Of a stretch of 64,000 nt of DNA, positions 8,993-17,895 are shown in pieces. Each line of letters begins with the position of its first letter. The stretch's first letter is position 1. The stretch is from positions 682,001 to 746,000 of the forward strand of contig JACKPA010000001.1 of the NCBI GenBank assembly GCA_024233865.1, given 5' to 3'. The notes beneath the pieces are model-generated. The model saw nothing but the letters and a program-made list of their open reading frames with translations, was not told the DNA's origin and made no database searches. Both the position numbers and the translations under genes were made by a program. This stretch comes from Leptospiraceae bacterium. GTDB lineage: Bacteria; Spirochaetota; Leptospiria; Leptospirales; Leptospiraceae.

Positions 8993-10522
8993 ATGAAAAA
9001 AGTTTTAAAAGGCAAGTTATTTTTAATACTTATCCTAATTATTGAGAGTGTTTTAGCTTTTGTGATAAACACAAAGTATATTTTTACCTTAGACAATATC
9101 ATCAAGCTGTCTCAATCTTATGGGCTTTACCAAAGTAAATTTCAAAAAGAAGACATCTACTATTCTGGAAAAGATATCGATCCGCAGTACGAGTATGCTC
9201 CCTTTAAGCTGGGTGATACGTTAAAAATTATCAGAATAAAAGATCGATTTTTAGGACCGTTTCCTTTTGCTTTCTCATTGCTTTCTGCAGTACTTTTATT
9301 TTTGTTTTCACCCATATTTTTGCCCTTGATTTCTATTTTGTCGACCGTTTTTACTTTTTATCTTTTGGATAAATACTGGGATATTGATAAAAAAGTGAAT
9401 TTATTTTTATTCTTTTGCACTCCGATCATTTTTTTATCGTTGGATTATGCGGAATATACTCTTTTTATGCTCTTGAATTTTTGGGGTCTTACTCTGTTTG
9501 TTCATAATAAAAATTCACAGTCACGGCTTATACTCTCCGGCTTGGTTATGGGAATTTCCGTATGGTTTCGTTTGGAAAGTGTTCTCTTTCTTTGTTCTCT
9601 GGTTACAAGTTATGCAATTATTTACAGAAAAGACAAAAAAATGATCTACAAATTTGCTTTACCGGTTCTTTTTTATGCAATTATGGTTGGTTGTTTTGTA
9701 CTATTTAATTATACAAATTACGAAAATATATTGGGTACCAGATATATTGCCAATCAGTCCGGTTTCCTCCAATCGAGTTTTGGAAAAAAAGTCGAAAATG
9801 CACTAACTTTATTGTTTCTGGGAGCTGGATTTAAAATAGGATTATTTTTGTATCTGCCGTTGTTTTTGTTTGTAGGCTTTTATTTGTTTAAGCATTATAA
9901 GGTGATAGAAGAGGTTTATAGAGTTTTGTTGCTTACCATTGTTTTTTTTATAGTATTGGTAGTTTCAACAACACCTAATGACGGAGGGCATTTGAACTGG
10001 GGTTTACGCTATTTTATTTTAACCTTTATGCCATTCGGCATACTCCTTGATAAATTTATACAAATCAGACGATCTCAAACGATCAAAAAATTTAGCTACA
10101 TTTTTGTGGTAGTTCTAACTGTTTGGTCAGCACTACTAACGGTGGTGCAATTGGCAATACTCAAAAATATTACAAAGACTTTAAAAACAGTCCAAAACCA
10201 ATACCATGAGGCAGGTGCTGATGTGTGGATTTTTAGTAATAAAGGATACGTTTTAAATTCCGGTTTGAATATCTTAGACAAAAAGATGTTTGTTGTCACA
10301 TCAAAAGAGGAAGCAAAGTCTTTAGCTAATTTGTTAAGTTCAAAGTACAAAGGTAAAAAAATCGCTTATTTTACAAGCGATCCTAAGCTTCAAAAAATGA
10401 ATACGGAAAAAAACACGGAAAAAATAGAACAAGAAATCCTCACCAGCCTAAGGGAAAATCTTGTTTTTCAAAAACAAATCAAAACAAAACTGTTTCAAAT
10501 AGAACTTTTTTCTACTATGTAA
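8993..10522 (+). CDS. Polytopic GT-C-type glycosyltransferase-like membrane protein
   Basis: The 509-aa protein has a basic start, about ten hydrophobic helices between residues 5 and 400, and a soluble C-terminal domain of ~110 residues. It carries an acidic pair in an early extracytoplasmic loop (DIDPQYEYAP, around residue 60) and GISVWFRLESVLFL near 190, features of GT39/GT-C lipid-sugar-dependent transferases and of putative glycosyltransferases annotated in Leptospira. Such enzymes use polyprenyl-phosphate sugars at the outer face of the inner membrane. The acceptor is unknown; it could serve surface polysaccharide or protein glycosylation. It is flanked by unrelated genes, so context does not help. 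Confidence 0.7.
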   Translation: MKKVLKGKLFLILILIIESVLAFVINTKYIFTLDNIIKLSQSYGLYQSKFQKEDIYYSGKDIDPQYEYAPFKLGDTLKIIRIKDRFLGPFPFAFSLLSAVLLFLFSPIFLPLISILSTVFTFYLLDKYWDIDKKVNLFLFFCTPIIFLSLDYAEYTLFMLLNFWGLTLFVHNKNSQSRLILSGLVMGISVWFRLESVLFLCSLVTSYAIIYRKDKKMIYKFALPVLFYAIMVGCFVLFNYTNYENILGTRYIANQSGFLQSSFGKKVENALTLLFLGAGFKIGLFLYLPLFLFVGFYLFKHYKVIEEVYRVLLLTIVFFIVLVVSTTPNDGGHLNWGLRYFILTFMPFGILLDKFIQIRRSQTIKKFSYIFVVVLTVWSALLTVVQLAILKNITKTLKTVQNQYHEAGADVWIFSNKGYVLNSGLNILDKKMFVVTSKEEAKSLANLLSSKYKGKKIAYFTSDPKLQKMNTEKNTEKIEQEILTSLRENLVFQKQIKTKLFQIELFSTM

Positions 10523-10534
10523 AAGAAATATACT

Positions 10535-10894
10535 TTAGCTTGACCAAGTGTGCTTAAATGTCTCCGGCTGAAATCCAACGGTTGCTTTTTCACCATCGGT
10601 GACAATCGGACGTTTGATTAACTTTCCGTTTTCTGAAAGGGTATCAATTATTTCATTCTCTGACATAGATGGTAGTTTGTCTTTCATTTTTAGCTCTTTG
10701 TAAACGATCCCACTAGTGTTAAAAAACTTTTTTGTGTCTTCACCGGATTGCTTAATAATTTTTTTTAAAGTTGTTTTGGAAGGAGGAGTCAATGTAACAT
10801 CAATAAACTCATACTCCACTCCCAAATCCTGAAGAGCCTTTTCTCCTTTGCGGCTTGTATCACACTTTTTATAACCATAAAATTTAATCATCAT
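10535..10894 (-). CDS. Spx/MgsR/YffB-type arsenate-reductase-family protein
   Basis: This is a 119-aa thioredoxin-fold protein of the ArsC/Spx superfamily: FYGYKKCDTSRKGEKAL at the start, then a middle helix pair and the family signature KRPIVTDGEKATVGF near the C-terminus. The active-site region is CxxS (Cys12, Ser15), so it resembles YffB-like members rather than the redox-switch CxxC of Spx. A role as true arsenate reductase cannot be told from sequence alone and no ars genes are nearby. It is convergent with the glycosyltransferase gene, 12 bases apart. Confidence 0.85.
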   Translation of the reverse strand: MMIKFYGYKKCDTSRKGEKALQDLGVEYEFIDVTLTPPSKTTLKKIIKQSGEDTKKFFNTSGIVYKELKMKDKLPSMSENEIIDTLSENGKLIKRPIVTDGEKATVGFQPETFKHTWSS

Positions 10895-11011
10895 AATCCT
10901 CTTTTAGATTCACACATAATAAAGAGAATTGGCAGGTGTAAAGATTTTTTTAAAAAGGAATACAAAGCTATGATGTCCTTACTTGAGTTTACGGATCAGT
11001 TTTTTAAGAGG

Positions 11012-11644
11012 TTATTTTAAGATTAAATCTTTTATCTGCGAAAGCGCGTGATAAACTTTTTCTAAGGTTGGATAATCGGTAGTGTTATAAGGCAGAGTGG
11101 TTTGGTATTGTTTGCCTTCCAAGCCAACAAAGTACCAATCTTTTCCTATGATATAACATCCGTACAATGTACGTTTGGGATCTTTGTTCTGGTATTGGGC
11201 ACTTAACATAGCTGCTAAAAGCTGTCCCAACGGGTCATTGGCAGATCCTTTTTCTCGCTTGTATTCGTGTAAAAAGAAAAAAGGCTCTTTGGGAAATTGT
11301 TTACCTGAAGCCAATATCCAATCCACTATTCCAGAAAGTTCTATTTCCTCGCTCTGCATTTGCAAAATGCGTTGTGAAAACGGTTGATACCTATCACTAT
11401 CATTGTAATCGACTAGATACAATAGAGGTGAAATAAACTGCATTTTGAGTTCGTCTTCATTCCAATCTAAAAAATGGTCAAGTAGAAGAGTATTTAACTT
11501 AATCAAATCTTTTTTGAGTTCCGGTTGAATTTGATCTCTAGCAGAAAATAACTCTGAAAGACTGTTTAAGTTTTTTACCCTCTCCAAACCGAAGAGTTGG
11601 GTTAATTCTTCCCAATAACATTGTTCAAAAGACTTTTTTATCAT
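11012..11644 (-). CDS. PD-(D/E)XK nuclease-like protein
   Basis: The 210-aa product has no signal peptide. After a helical N-terminal half it shows a likely PD-(D/E)XK core: Glu/Asp in the segment ending GIVDWIL (around residue 115), followed about 17 residues later by HEYKRE (ExK), then a helix with GQLLAAMLSAQ. This arrangement matches uncharacterised restriction-endonuclease-like proteins common in Leptospira and cyanobacteria. No methylase or specificity gene is adjacent, so a classical restriction system is not supported. It ends five bases before coaD on the same strand and may share its transcript. Confidence 0.55.
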   Translation of the reverse strand: MIKKSFEQCYWEELTQLFGLERVKNLNSLSELFSARDQIQPELKKDLIKLNTLLLDHFLDWNEDELKMQFISPLLYLVDYNDSDRYQPFSQRILQMQSEEIELSGIVDWILASGKQFPKEPFFFLHEYKREKGSANDPLGQLLAAMLSAQYQNKDPKRTLYGCYIIGKDWYFVGLEGKQYQTTLPYNTTDYPTLEKVYHALSQIKDLILK

Positions 11645-11649
11645 TAGGC

Positions 11650-12132
11650 TTATTTTTTGAATTTGTTCAATAATGCTTCGTTTACAACATCAGGAACTTG
11701 GTTGGAGACAGCTCTCCCATGCCTTGCTACTTCTTTCACAATAGAGGAAGACACAAAAGAGTTTTCACCTGACGCCATAAAAAATACGGTTTCAATTTCC
11801 GGTTCAAGTTTTTTGTTCATAAGTGAGATGGCATATTCATAGTCAAAATCCGTAACAGCACGTAGCCCCCGAATCATCGCTTTTGCCTTTCTTTCGCGAC
11901 AATAATCAACCGTTAGCCCGTTAAATGTTGCTATTTCCAAGCTATCCCAATCACCCATTACTTTTCTAATCAAATCCAGTCTTTCTTCAACGGAAAAAAG
12001 AGAATTTTTATTGGAGTTCGTAGCAACCGCAACAACCACTTTGTCAAAGAGCTTTAAAGCTCTTTTGATAATATCAACGTGTCCGTTGGTAATTGGATCA
12101 AAAGTTCCTGGGTATATGGCTAAGCGGGTCAT
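11650..12132 (-). CDS. coaD: Phosphopantetheine adenylyltransferase
   Basis: The 160-aa nucleotidyltransferase catalyses the fourth step of coenzyme A synthesis, joining AMP from ATP to 4-phosphopantetheine. Residues 9-18 contain GTFDPITNGH with the TxGH catalytic motif (here TNGH). RGLRAVTDFDYE and a C-terminal SFVSSSIVKEVARHG (ISSTxVR-type motif) are also present. Length matches the family. One base separates it from argG upstream, so they are likely co-transcribed. Confidence 0.97.
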   Translation of the reverse strand: MTRLAIYPGTFDPITNGHVDIIKRALKLFDKVVVAVATNSNKNSLFSVEERLDLIRKVMGDWDSLEIATFNGLTVDYCRERKAKAMIRGLRAVTDFDYEYAISLMNKKLEPEIETVFFMASGENSFVSSSIVKEVARHGRAVSNQVPDVVNEALLNKFKK

Positions 12133-12133
12133 C

Positions 12134-13345
12134 TTATTTGTTTCTTATTTTTGCAGTTTCTTTTGTAGGTAATCCGTATATATTGATAAACCCTTCTGCA
12201 TCTTTTTGGTTGTATAGCTCATCTTTTTCAAATGTAGCCATTTCCGGATTGTAAAGCGAATAAGAAGACTTTCTTCCCACTACAATACAATTTCCTTTGT
12301 ACAACTTTAATCGAACATCTCCTGTTACGTAGTGTTGTGTTTCCGTAATAAATGCTCGTAGTGCTTTCATTTGATTGCCAAACCAATGCCCATTATAAAT
12401 AAGCCTGGCGTATTCATTTGCCATACCGTCTTTTATGTGCTGCGTATCTCTATCTATCGTTATAGATTCCAAATCTCTATGAGCGATGTGTAAAATAGTG
12501 CCTCCCGGAGTTTCATAAACACCTCTAGACTTGATTCCCACCAAACGATTTTCAACAATATCAACCCTACCAATACCATTTTTCCCGGCAACCTCATTCA
12601 AGAAATCCATCACTTCTAAAGGATTCATTTTTTTTCCATTGATTCCAACACAGTTGCCTTCTTCAAATTCCAATTCAATGTAGGTTGGTTCATCGGGAGC
12701 CTTTTCAGGTGAAACCGTGAGTAAAAACATGCTCTCTTTTGGTTCGTTATAAGGATCTTCCAAAATCCCGCCTTCAAAAGATATATGCATCAAATTCCTA
12801 TCCATAGAATAGGGTTTTTCCACACTAACCGGAACTGGAATTTTATTTTGTTTGGCATATTCAATTAGATCAGTTCTACCTTTGAAATCCCAAATTCTCC
12901 ATGGAGAAATGATTTGTTTATCCGGAGCCAACGCTTTAAAGCCTAACTCGAACCGAACTTGATCATTTCCTTTTCCGGTAGACCCGTGCGCAAAAGCGTC
13001 CGCTTGTTCTTTGTCTGCAACTTCTACCATTGCCTTTGCAATCAAGGGTCTTGCCAAAGAAGTTCCAAGCAGATAACGCATTTCATAAATAGCAGTTCCT
13101 TGTATGGCTGGAAAGATAAAATCACGAGCAAATTCCAACTTTAAGTCTTGGATATAGACTTTGGAAGCTCCGGTATTTATACCTTTTTGCTCCAAGCCGG
13201 AAAGTTCTTCTTTTTGTCCAACATCAGCACAAAAAGCAACAACTTCGCAATTATAGGTATTTTTTAACCAAGTTAGTATAACGGATGTGTCTAAACCACC
13301 CGAATAAGCGAGAACTATTTTCTTAGGGTTGAAACTATTAGTCAT
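12134..13345 (-). CDS. argG: Argininosuccinate synthase
   Basis: The 403-aa cytoplasmic enzyme ligates citrulline and aspartate with ATP to argininosuccinate in arginine synthesis. The PP-loop AYSGGLDTS lies at residues 13-21. Other family signatures are HGSTGKGNDQVRFE (near 120), SPWRIWDF and the region GRVDIVENRLVGIKSRG. The length and the run of motifs are typical, with no disruption. The other arg genes are not in the window. It is the first gene before coaD, and a 90-base gap separates it from the next minus-strand gene. Confidence 0.97.
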   Translation of the reverse strand: MTNSFNPKKIVLAYSGGLDTSVILTWLKNTYNCEVVAFCADVGQKEELSGLEQKGINTGASKVYIQDLKLEFARDFIFPAIQGTAIYEMRYLLGTSLARPLIAKAMVEVADKEQADAFAHGSTGKGNDQVRFELGFKALAPDKQIISPWRIWDFKGRTDLIEYAKQNKIPVPVSVEKPYSMDRNLMHISFEGGILEDPYNEPKESMFLLTVSPEKAPDEPTYIELEFEEGNCVGINGKKMNPLEVMDFLNEVAGKNGIGRVDIVENRLVGIKSRGVYETPGGTILHIAHRDLESITIDRDTQHIKDGMANEYARLIYNGHWFGNQMKALRAFITETQHYVTGDVRLKLYKGNCIVVGRKSSYSLYNPEMATFEKDELYNQKDAEGFINIYGLPTKETAKIRNK

Positions 13346-13429
13346 TAGGAGACATGTTTTCCAAAGTTAATATTCTTACAATTAAGATTTCTTGAGTAAT
13401 TCATTTTAAGAATAAAGTTTTGGTTTATT

Positions 13430-14038
13430 TTACTCCAAGTAAATATCTGCAAGACAGGGCTTTTTTTCTTTATCAAGAGCTGATAAAATTTTACCTCGAA
13501 CTCCTATAATAAAAATATTGTCCGGAAAACCTTTGGAATCTTGAATATTCAGAACATCTGTGATGTCTATCTTGACAAGATTAGAATTAGTGAACTCAAC
13601 CCGATATTTGGCAATTTCTCTATCTTCCGGCAGTCTTAAAACTTTGTCCACGTTGATTGCTTCTCTTAAAAATAGCTTTATCGTCAACTGCTTGGGAAGA
13701 GAATATTTCGGGTGTTTTTCGCCACATCCAAGAATGACAAGCTTTTTAAAGTCTCTTTTTTGGTAGCCATTATTATAGATATGACTAAGCCGCAACTCGA
13801 TTTCAAAATCAATGTCACCTACGGTTTTGTTTTCTTTAATCCAATACGTTTTCGGATTTTTATCCAATAAGTGGTTGATAGATGATTTTCTGTTTTTCTT
13901 TCCGGATTTAGTAAAGTCAATGGTATAAAAAGGAGGAATCTTTTTGTATACCCCAATCTTCTCGGTGGTTGTCCTATAAATGTATAAGTTTAGAACTATA
14001 AGTAAAACCGGAATTGAAATAGAAATTGCTTTTGTCAT
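13430..14038 (-). CDS. Membrane-anchored discoidin/NADase-type glycan-binding-domain-like protein
   Basis: The 202-aa protein has an N-terminal transmembrane segment or uncleaved signal (residues 5-22). The rest reads as a beta-sandwich beginning SSINHLLDKNPKTYWI, which resembles the NxxDGdpkTaW signature of NADase-type glycan-binding (F5/8-like) domains in Leptospira lipoproteins. Basic and aromatic residues suggest an envelope-exposed binding domain, but the ligand is unknown. Its ATG overlaps the stop of the OB-fold gene by one base, so it is translationally coupled to the thiolase operon; the functional reason is not obvious. Confidence 0.55.
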   Translation of the reverse strand: MTKAISISIPVLLIVLNLYIYRTTTEKIGVYKKIPPFYTIDFTKSGKKNRKSSINHLLDKNPKTYWIKENKTVGDIDFEIELRLSHIYNNGYQKRDFKKLVILGCGEKHPKYSLPKQLTIKLFLREAINVDKVLRLPEDREIAKYRVEFTNSNLVKIDITDVLNIQDSKGFPDNIFIIGVRGKILSALDKEKKPCLADIYLE

Positions 14039-14382
14039 TAATATTCAGCAGGCATAAAGATCGGACCTGATTTTTCATCCATTCGTTTGAAACGAACATC
14101 CAAATCAATTGTCGCTTTTTTGATCTCTATATCTTCCACGATGGTTAAGACCTTTAAACCTTCTTTTAGCTCTACAACAGCTAGTACATAAGGAGTTTTG
14201 TTTGTCAAATGACCAAACCCAACCATGACTACCGTAAACGTATAAATTTTTCCCATACCATCAAAAATATACTCATCCAATGAGTCACTTCCACATTTCG
14301 GGCAGGAAAAGGAAGGTTCTACCATATACATTCCGCAAGAATTACACTTTTTCCCTTTAAACTCAGCTACATTTGTTGTCAT
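14038..14382 (-). CDS. Zn-ribbon OB-fold protein (DUF35), thiolase partner
   Basis: This 114-aa protein opens with a zinc ribbon (CNSCGMY then CPKCGS, about residues 13-35) followed by an OB-fold (IYTFTVVMVGF to VRFKRMDE). DUF35 proteins commonly pair with thiolases or SCP-x-like enzymes, and in archaea one bridges thiolase and HMG-CoA synthase and binds the CoA chain. Here the gene overlaps the thiolase stop by one base, so a direct complex with that enzyme is the natural reading. It should be cytoplasmic. No key cysteine is missing. Confidence 0.88.
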   Translation of the reverse strand: MTTNVAEFKGKKCNSCGMYMVEPSFSCPKCGSDSLDEYIFDGMGKIYTFTVVMVGFGHLTNKTPYVLAVVELKEGLKVLTIVEDIEIKKATIDLDVRFKRMDEKSGPIFMPAEY

Positions 14383-15548
14383 TATTCATAACCCCTTTGT
14401 AAAATATGGACTACACTTGTTGCGCTCGGACCACCTAAAACGTGAGTGAGAGCTGTTCTGGCATTTGGGACTTGTCTTTCATCCGCTTGGTCTCTCAGTT
14501 GAAACGTCATTTCTACAACCTGACCAACTCCCGTACAGCCTATCGGATGACCTTTGGACTTTAGACCTCCGGAAGTATTAACAGGAAGTTTTCCACCTAA
14601 CCTTGTGTTACCATCCAAGGTGAATGGTCCACCTTTTCCCTTTTCCACAAAACCCAAGTCTTCAATATTTATAATTTCCGTAATGGTAAAACAGTCATGA
14701 CATTCCAGAACGTTTATATCTTCCCTCTTGACTCCAGCCATTTTAAAAGCTTCTTCTGCAGCTCGTATGGTTGCCGGAAACGCCGTTGAAGTAGACTTGA
14801 GAGCTAAAGAAAAATAGTCTCCTCCAAGCCCAGAACCTTTGATTATTACAGGCTTTTTGCAAATTGCTTTTGCCTTATCTAGAGTAGTTATTATCACAGC
14901 AGCAGCAGCGTCAGTCACCAAAGACATATCATGGAATCCCAAAGGTGTTGTCACCATAGATGCTTTCATAATATTTTTAAAAGGAATTACCTTCCTTTTG
15001 TGTGCATAAGGATTTTTGCTTCCGTGAAAATAGTTTTTTTCTGCAACGGTAGCCAGCATTTCTTTGGTTGTTCCGAATTCGTGCATGTGCCTGACTGCGT
15101 TTAGAGCAAAACCGGAAGGACCAGAAACACAAAATCCACCTTCAATCTCAGCATCTTGTCCTTTGGCAACTATTTCCATTGTGGTTGTGGGGTCTTTTGT
15201 GTTCATTTTTTCTGCTCCCATTGCAATCACTGTGTCATATTGACCGGTTGTCACTGCCAAAAAGCCTTGCCTGATCGCGATTCCGCCGGATGCACAAGCT
15301 GCTTCTACCCGAAATGCCGGTAAATGCCCCAAGCCGATTAAGGTCGCGGCAAAAGATGCCATCTGGTTTTGGTTGTTAAACTCATTTCCGGCATAATTCC
15401 CCAAATAAAGGGCTTCAATTTCTTTCCTTTCAATCCCAGAGTCTTTGATCGCTCCGTTTCCAGCTTCTATAATCAATTCTCGTAAAGACCTACCGGAAAG
15501 GTTTCCGTGAACCGTTTCATAGGCTCCAATAATTGCTACGTCTCTCAT
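14382..15548 (-). CDS. SCP-x-type thiolase (acyl-CoA acetyltransferase)
   Basis: The 388-aa thiolase-fold enzyme makes or cleaves beta-ketoacyl-CoA. The nucleophilic cysteine is Cys85 in AACASGG; HDCF (in ECHDCFTITE, about residue 290) and KGHPIGCTGVGQ near 340 supply the His and second Cys of the active site. The HDCF signature points to the SCP-x/thiolase-like branch that works with a DUF35 partner, which is encoded next. A ketoacyl reductase lies 17 bases upstream. Together they suggest a short fatty-acyl-CoA or ketoacyl pathway; direction and chain length are unknown. Confidence 0.9.
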   Translation of the reverse strand: MRDVAIIGAYETVHGNLSGRSLRELIIEAGNGAIKDSGIERKEIEALYLGNYAGNEFNNQNQMASFAATLIGLGHLPAFRVEAACASGGIAIRQGFLAVTTGQYDTVIAMGAEKMNTKDPTTTMEIVAKGQDAEIEGGFCVSGPSGFALNAVRHMHEFGTTKEMLATVAEKNYFHGSKNPYAHKRKVIPFKNIMKASMVTTPLGFHDMSLVTDAAAAVIITTLDKAKAICKKPVIIKGSGLGGDYFSLALKSTSTAFPATIRAAEEAFKMAGVKREDINVLECHDCFTITEIINIEDLGFVEKGKGGPFTLDGNTRLGGKLPVNTSGGLKSKGHPIGCTGVGQVVEMTFQLRDQADERQVPNARTALTHVLGGPSATSVVHILQRGYE

Positions 15549-15565
15549 CGTTATTCTTCCTTTTT

Positions 15566-16327
15566 TTACATTCCTATGGCTGCTCCGCCATCTACCCTTA
15601 AATAAGTACCTGTGATATAAGAAGCATCATCGCTTAAGAAAAAGCGAACCGAATTGGCAATATCCCTGGGAGTAGCCGGACGCTTTAGAGGCACCATTTC
15701 TTTTAGTTTTTCTTGCACATCATTCGGTAAAGAGCCGGTCATATCCGTTTGAACGTATCCCGGACAAACTGCATTTACCAAAACTCCTCGACCTGAAAAT
15801 TCTCTTGCACAAACTTTTGTAAGAGCAATCACTCCAGCTTTGGAAGAAGAGTAATTGGCTTGAGCCGGTTGACCGGTTAAACCTGAAACAGACGAAATAT
15901 TTACTATTCTACCGGAAGGAGCTTTTAGAAGTAATTTGGAAGCCGCTTTTGTCATCAAAAATACGCCTTTTAAATTCACGTCTAAAACAAAATCCCAGTC
16001 TTCTTCTGTCATTCTAAGCAAAAGAGTATCTTTTAAAACGCCGGCATTGTTTATTAAAAAATCTAATTTATTAAAACTTGCTTTAGCTTTGGCAATAACA
16101 TTTTCACAATCACTTAATTTTGTCACATTACAGGCTACTCCAATTGCTTTGACTCCATAAGCTTCCACCACTTCTTTAGCAGCCTGATCACAAGCTTCTT
16201 GATTCAGGTCTACCATAACCAGATCGCAACCTTCTTCTGCTATTCTATTGCAGATAGCTCTTCCTAAACCTCTTGGAGAGGCTGTTCCTGTGGCAACTGC
16301 AACCTTTCCCTCAAAATGTTTCCCCAT
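15566..16327 (-). CDS. Short-chain dehydrogenase/reductase, FabG-like
   Basis: The 253-aa SDR probably interconverts beta-ketoacyl and 3-hydroxyacyl thioesters with NAD(P)H. The cofactor loop TGTASPRGLG (residues 13-22) is a slightly extended TGxxxGxG. NNAG is at 93-96, the catalytic serine at 145/146 (ISS), Tyr159 and Lys163 (YSSSK), with a C-terminal TGxxLRVDGG typical of FabG. It is the first gene of an apparent operon with thiolase, OB-fold and glycan-binding-like proteins. It could act on CoA rather than ACP substrates given the thiolase neighbour. Confidence 0.9.
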   Translation of the reverse strand: MGKHFEGKVAVATGTASPRGLGRAICNRIAEEGCDLVMVDLNQEACDQAAKEVVEAYGVKAIGVACNVTKLSDCENVIAKAKASFNKLDFLINNAGVLKDTLLLRMTEEDWDFVLDVNLKGVFLMTKAASKLLLKAPSGRIVNISSVSGLTGQPAQANYSSSKAGVIALTKVCAREFSGRGVLVNAVCPGYVQTDMTGSLPNDVQEKLKEMVPLKRPATPRDIANSVRFFLSDDASYITGTYLRVDGGAAIGM

Positions 16328-16412
16328 GTTTGTCTCCGGATTTGATTAATATATAGCTTTTTTCATTGAATTGTGGTGTTTTTGATTGTGTCAATAGGAT
16401 AAATTTTCTTAT

Positions 16413-17093
16413 TTAAGCTTTTTCTCTTATGATTCTTGACGCATGTTGTAAAATAGTTGGTTCTCCAGGCATTAAAGAAAGGGCTTTGGAAAATGCTTTT
16501 TGGGCGTTTTCTATGCTTCCCTGGGCAAGTAATAACATACCAAATGAATCCAGATAAGCTGGATTGTTAGAATCTTCTTGCATCGCTTTTTTTAAGCAAT
16601 GCATTGCCTCATAAACATCTTCTTTGGACGGTTCACGCTCATTTATCAAAAGGTAGCCAAGCGAGTTCAAGCTATTTTTATAATCCGGCTGGATGGTTAA
16701 AATTTTTCGATGTACGGCAATTGCATCTTCTATTTGGTTCATCTTTTCAAATATAAATGCCCTAAAAGATAACAATTTAATATCGTCTATACTGATCTTC
16801 AACCTTTCTTCAATCAGGGCTAAAGCGTCTTGGTTTTCTCCCATCAAAATTTTTGAGTATATAATTAACCTATATATATTGTCTCTCTCAATAAATTTGG
16901 GGAATTTTGCGAGTATTTCTTCTAAAACGCTTATCGCTTTTTTGTGATTACTTGTTTGAGAGCAACAAATGGCGAAATTGTAGAGTAGTTCAGGATTTTC
17001 CGGATCTTCATTTAGTTCTTGATCCAATAAAGTCAAGGCTAAGGGAAAATTTTTTTTGTTTATCGCTTTTAGGTAACTTTCTTTTTTGCTCAT
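16413..17093 (-). CDS. Tetratricopeptide repeat protein
   Basis: The 226-aa protein has no signal peptide and consists of roughly six TPR units (for example NPELLYNFAICCSQTSNHKKAISVLEE and NPAYLDSFGMLLLAQGSIENAQKAF, shown here only as unit boundaries near residues 33 and 182). TPRs are protein-interaction scaffolds. It is probably cytoplasmic. It follows surE by 11 bases on the same strand; nothing indicates a specific partner. Confidence 0.8.
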   Translation of the reverse strand: MSKKESYLKAINKKNFPLALTLLDQELNEDPENPELLYNFAICCSQTSNHKKAISVLEEILAKFPKFIERDNIYRLIIYSKILMGENQDALALIEERLKISIDDIKLLSFRAFIFEKMNQIEDAIAVHRKILTIQPDYKNSLNSLGYLLINEREPSKEDVYEAMHCLKKAMQEDSNNPAYLDSFGMLLLAQGSIENAQKAFSKALSLMPGEPTILQHASRIIREKA

Positions 17094-17104
17094 ATTTTTT
17101 ACAA

Positions 17105-17842
17105 TTAAAATTTGTTTTTTAAGGATTCAATCTCTTTATAATCCGTTGTATCCAAAAGAATAGGGGTCAATGGAATTTTTTTTGAATAGTAAGCATCAAA
17201 ATCAGACCCGGGACTAAATTGGTGTCCCAGTTGCGAACCACCCATGTAAAATTCGTATATATTGTCTATCAATTGTGTTACGGTGTAAGTGTCATAGTAG
17301 GTTCGAATGCCAAGTTGGGTAATTTCTATTGAGTCTAAGGTCGGAGAAAATTCTTCCGGAAAGTTAATATTGTAAACAACTCCTTTTTTGAAAACGGAAA
17401 GTTTTTCTTGGAGAAGTTGTAATATTATTTCTGCTTCCCTTGTATAATCCGAATCTCGGTCGATTTTCCCGGAACTAACCGCAAAAGCATATTTATTGTG
17501 TATGGCTGCGTGTCTGGCAGCTCCAACTGTCCCGGAATAGTGGACATCATGCCCCATATTCACTCCTCTATTGATTCCAGATATTACGATGTCTATTTTT
17601 GGAAATATATTTCCAAAAATCCCAATATTTACGCAATCTACGGGAAAACCGTCTACGATATAGTGATTTTCATATACTTTTTCCACTCTTAGTCTTTCGG
17701 TAATACTCATTGCCTGGGAAGTCGCTGATTTTTCTTTCAAGGGAGCTATTACAAAGACTTTGTATTTTTGGGATAGCACTTTTTCTAGGGCTTTTATTCC
17801 GTTACTCGAAATTCCGTCATCGTTGGAGATTAATAGATTCAA
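17105..17842 (-). CDS. surE: 5-prime/3-prime nucleotidase SurE
   Basis: The 245-aa metal-dependent nucleoside monophosphate phosphatase has the SurE signatures: LISNDDGISSNGI at residues 3-15 with the metal-binding DD, then SGINRGVNMGHDVHYSGTVGAA around residue 88 with the conserved Asn and GTV. Length is typical. SurE family members act on 5- and 3-nucleotides, often in stationary-phase physiology; in many bacteria the gene neighbours pcm, which is not seen here. It precedes the TPR gene with 11 bases between. Confidence 0.95.
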   Translation of the reverse strand: MNLLISNDDGISSNGIKALEKVLSQKYKVFVIAPLKEKSATSQAMSITERLRVEKVYENHYIVDGFPVDCVNIGIFGNIFPKIDIVISGINRGVNMGHDVHYSGTVGAARHAAIHNKYAFAVSSGKIDRDSDYTREAEIILQLLQEKLSVFKKGVVYNINFPEEFSPTLDSIEITQLGIRTYYDTYTVTQLIDNIYEFYMGGSQLGHQFSPGSDFDAYYSKKIPLTPILLDTTDYKEIESLKNKF

Positions 17843-17895
17843 TTTAGTTCCTTAATTTGTTTTTTTATGAGTTTGGTAAAATTCAAATAATTGTC

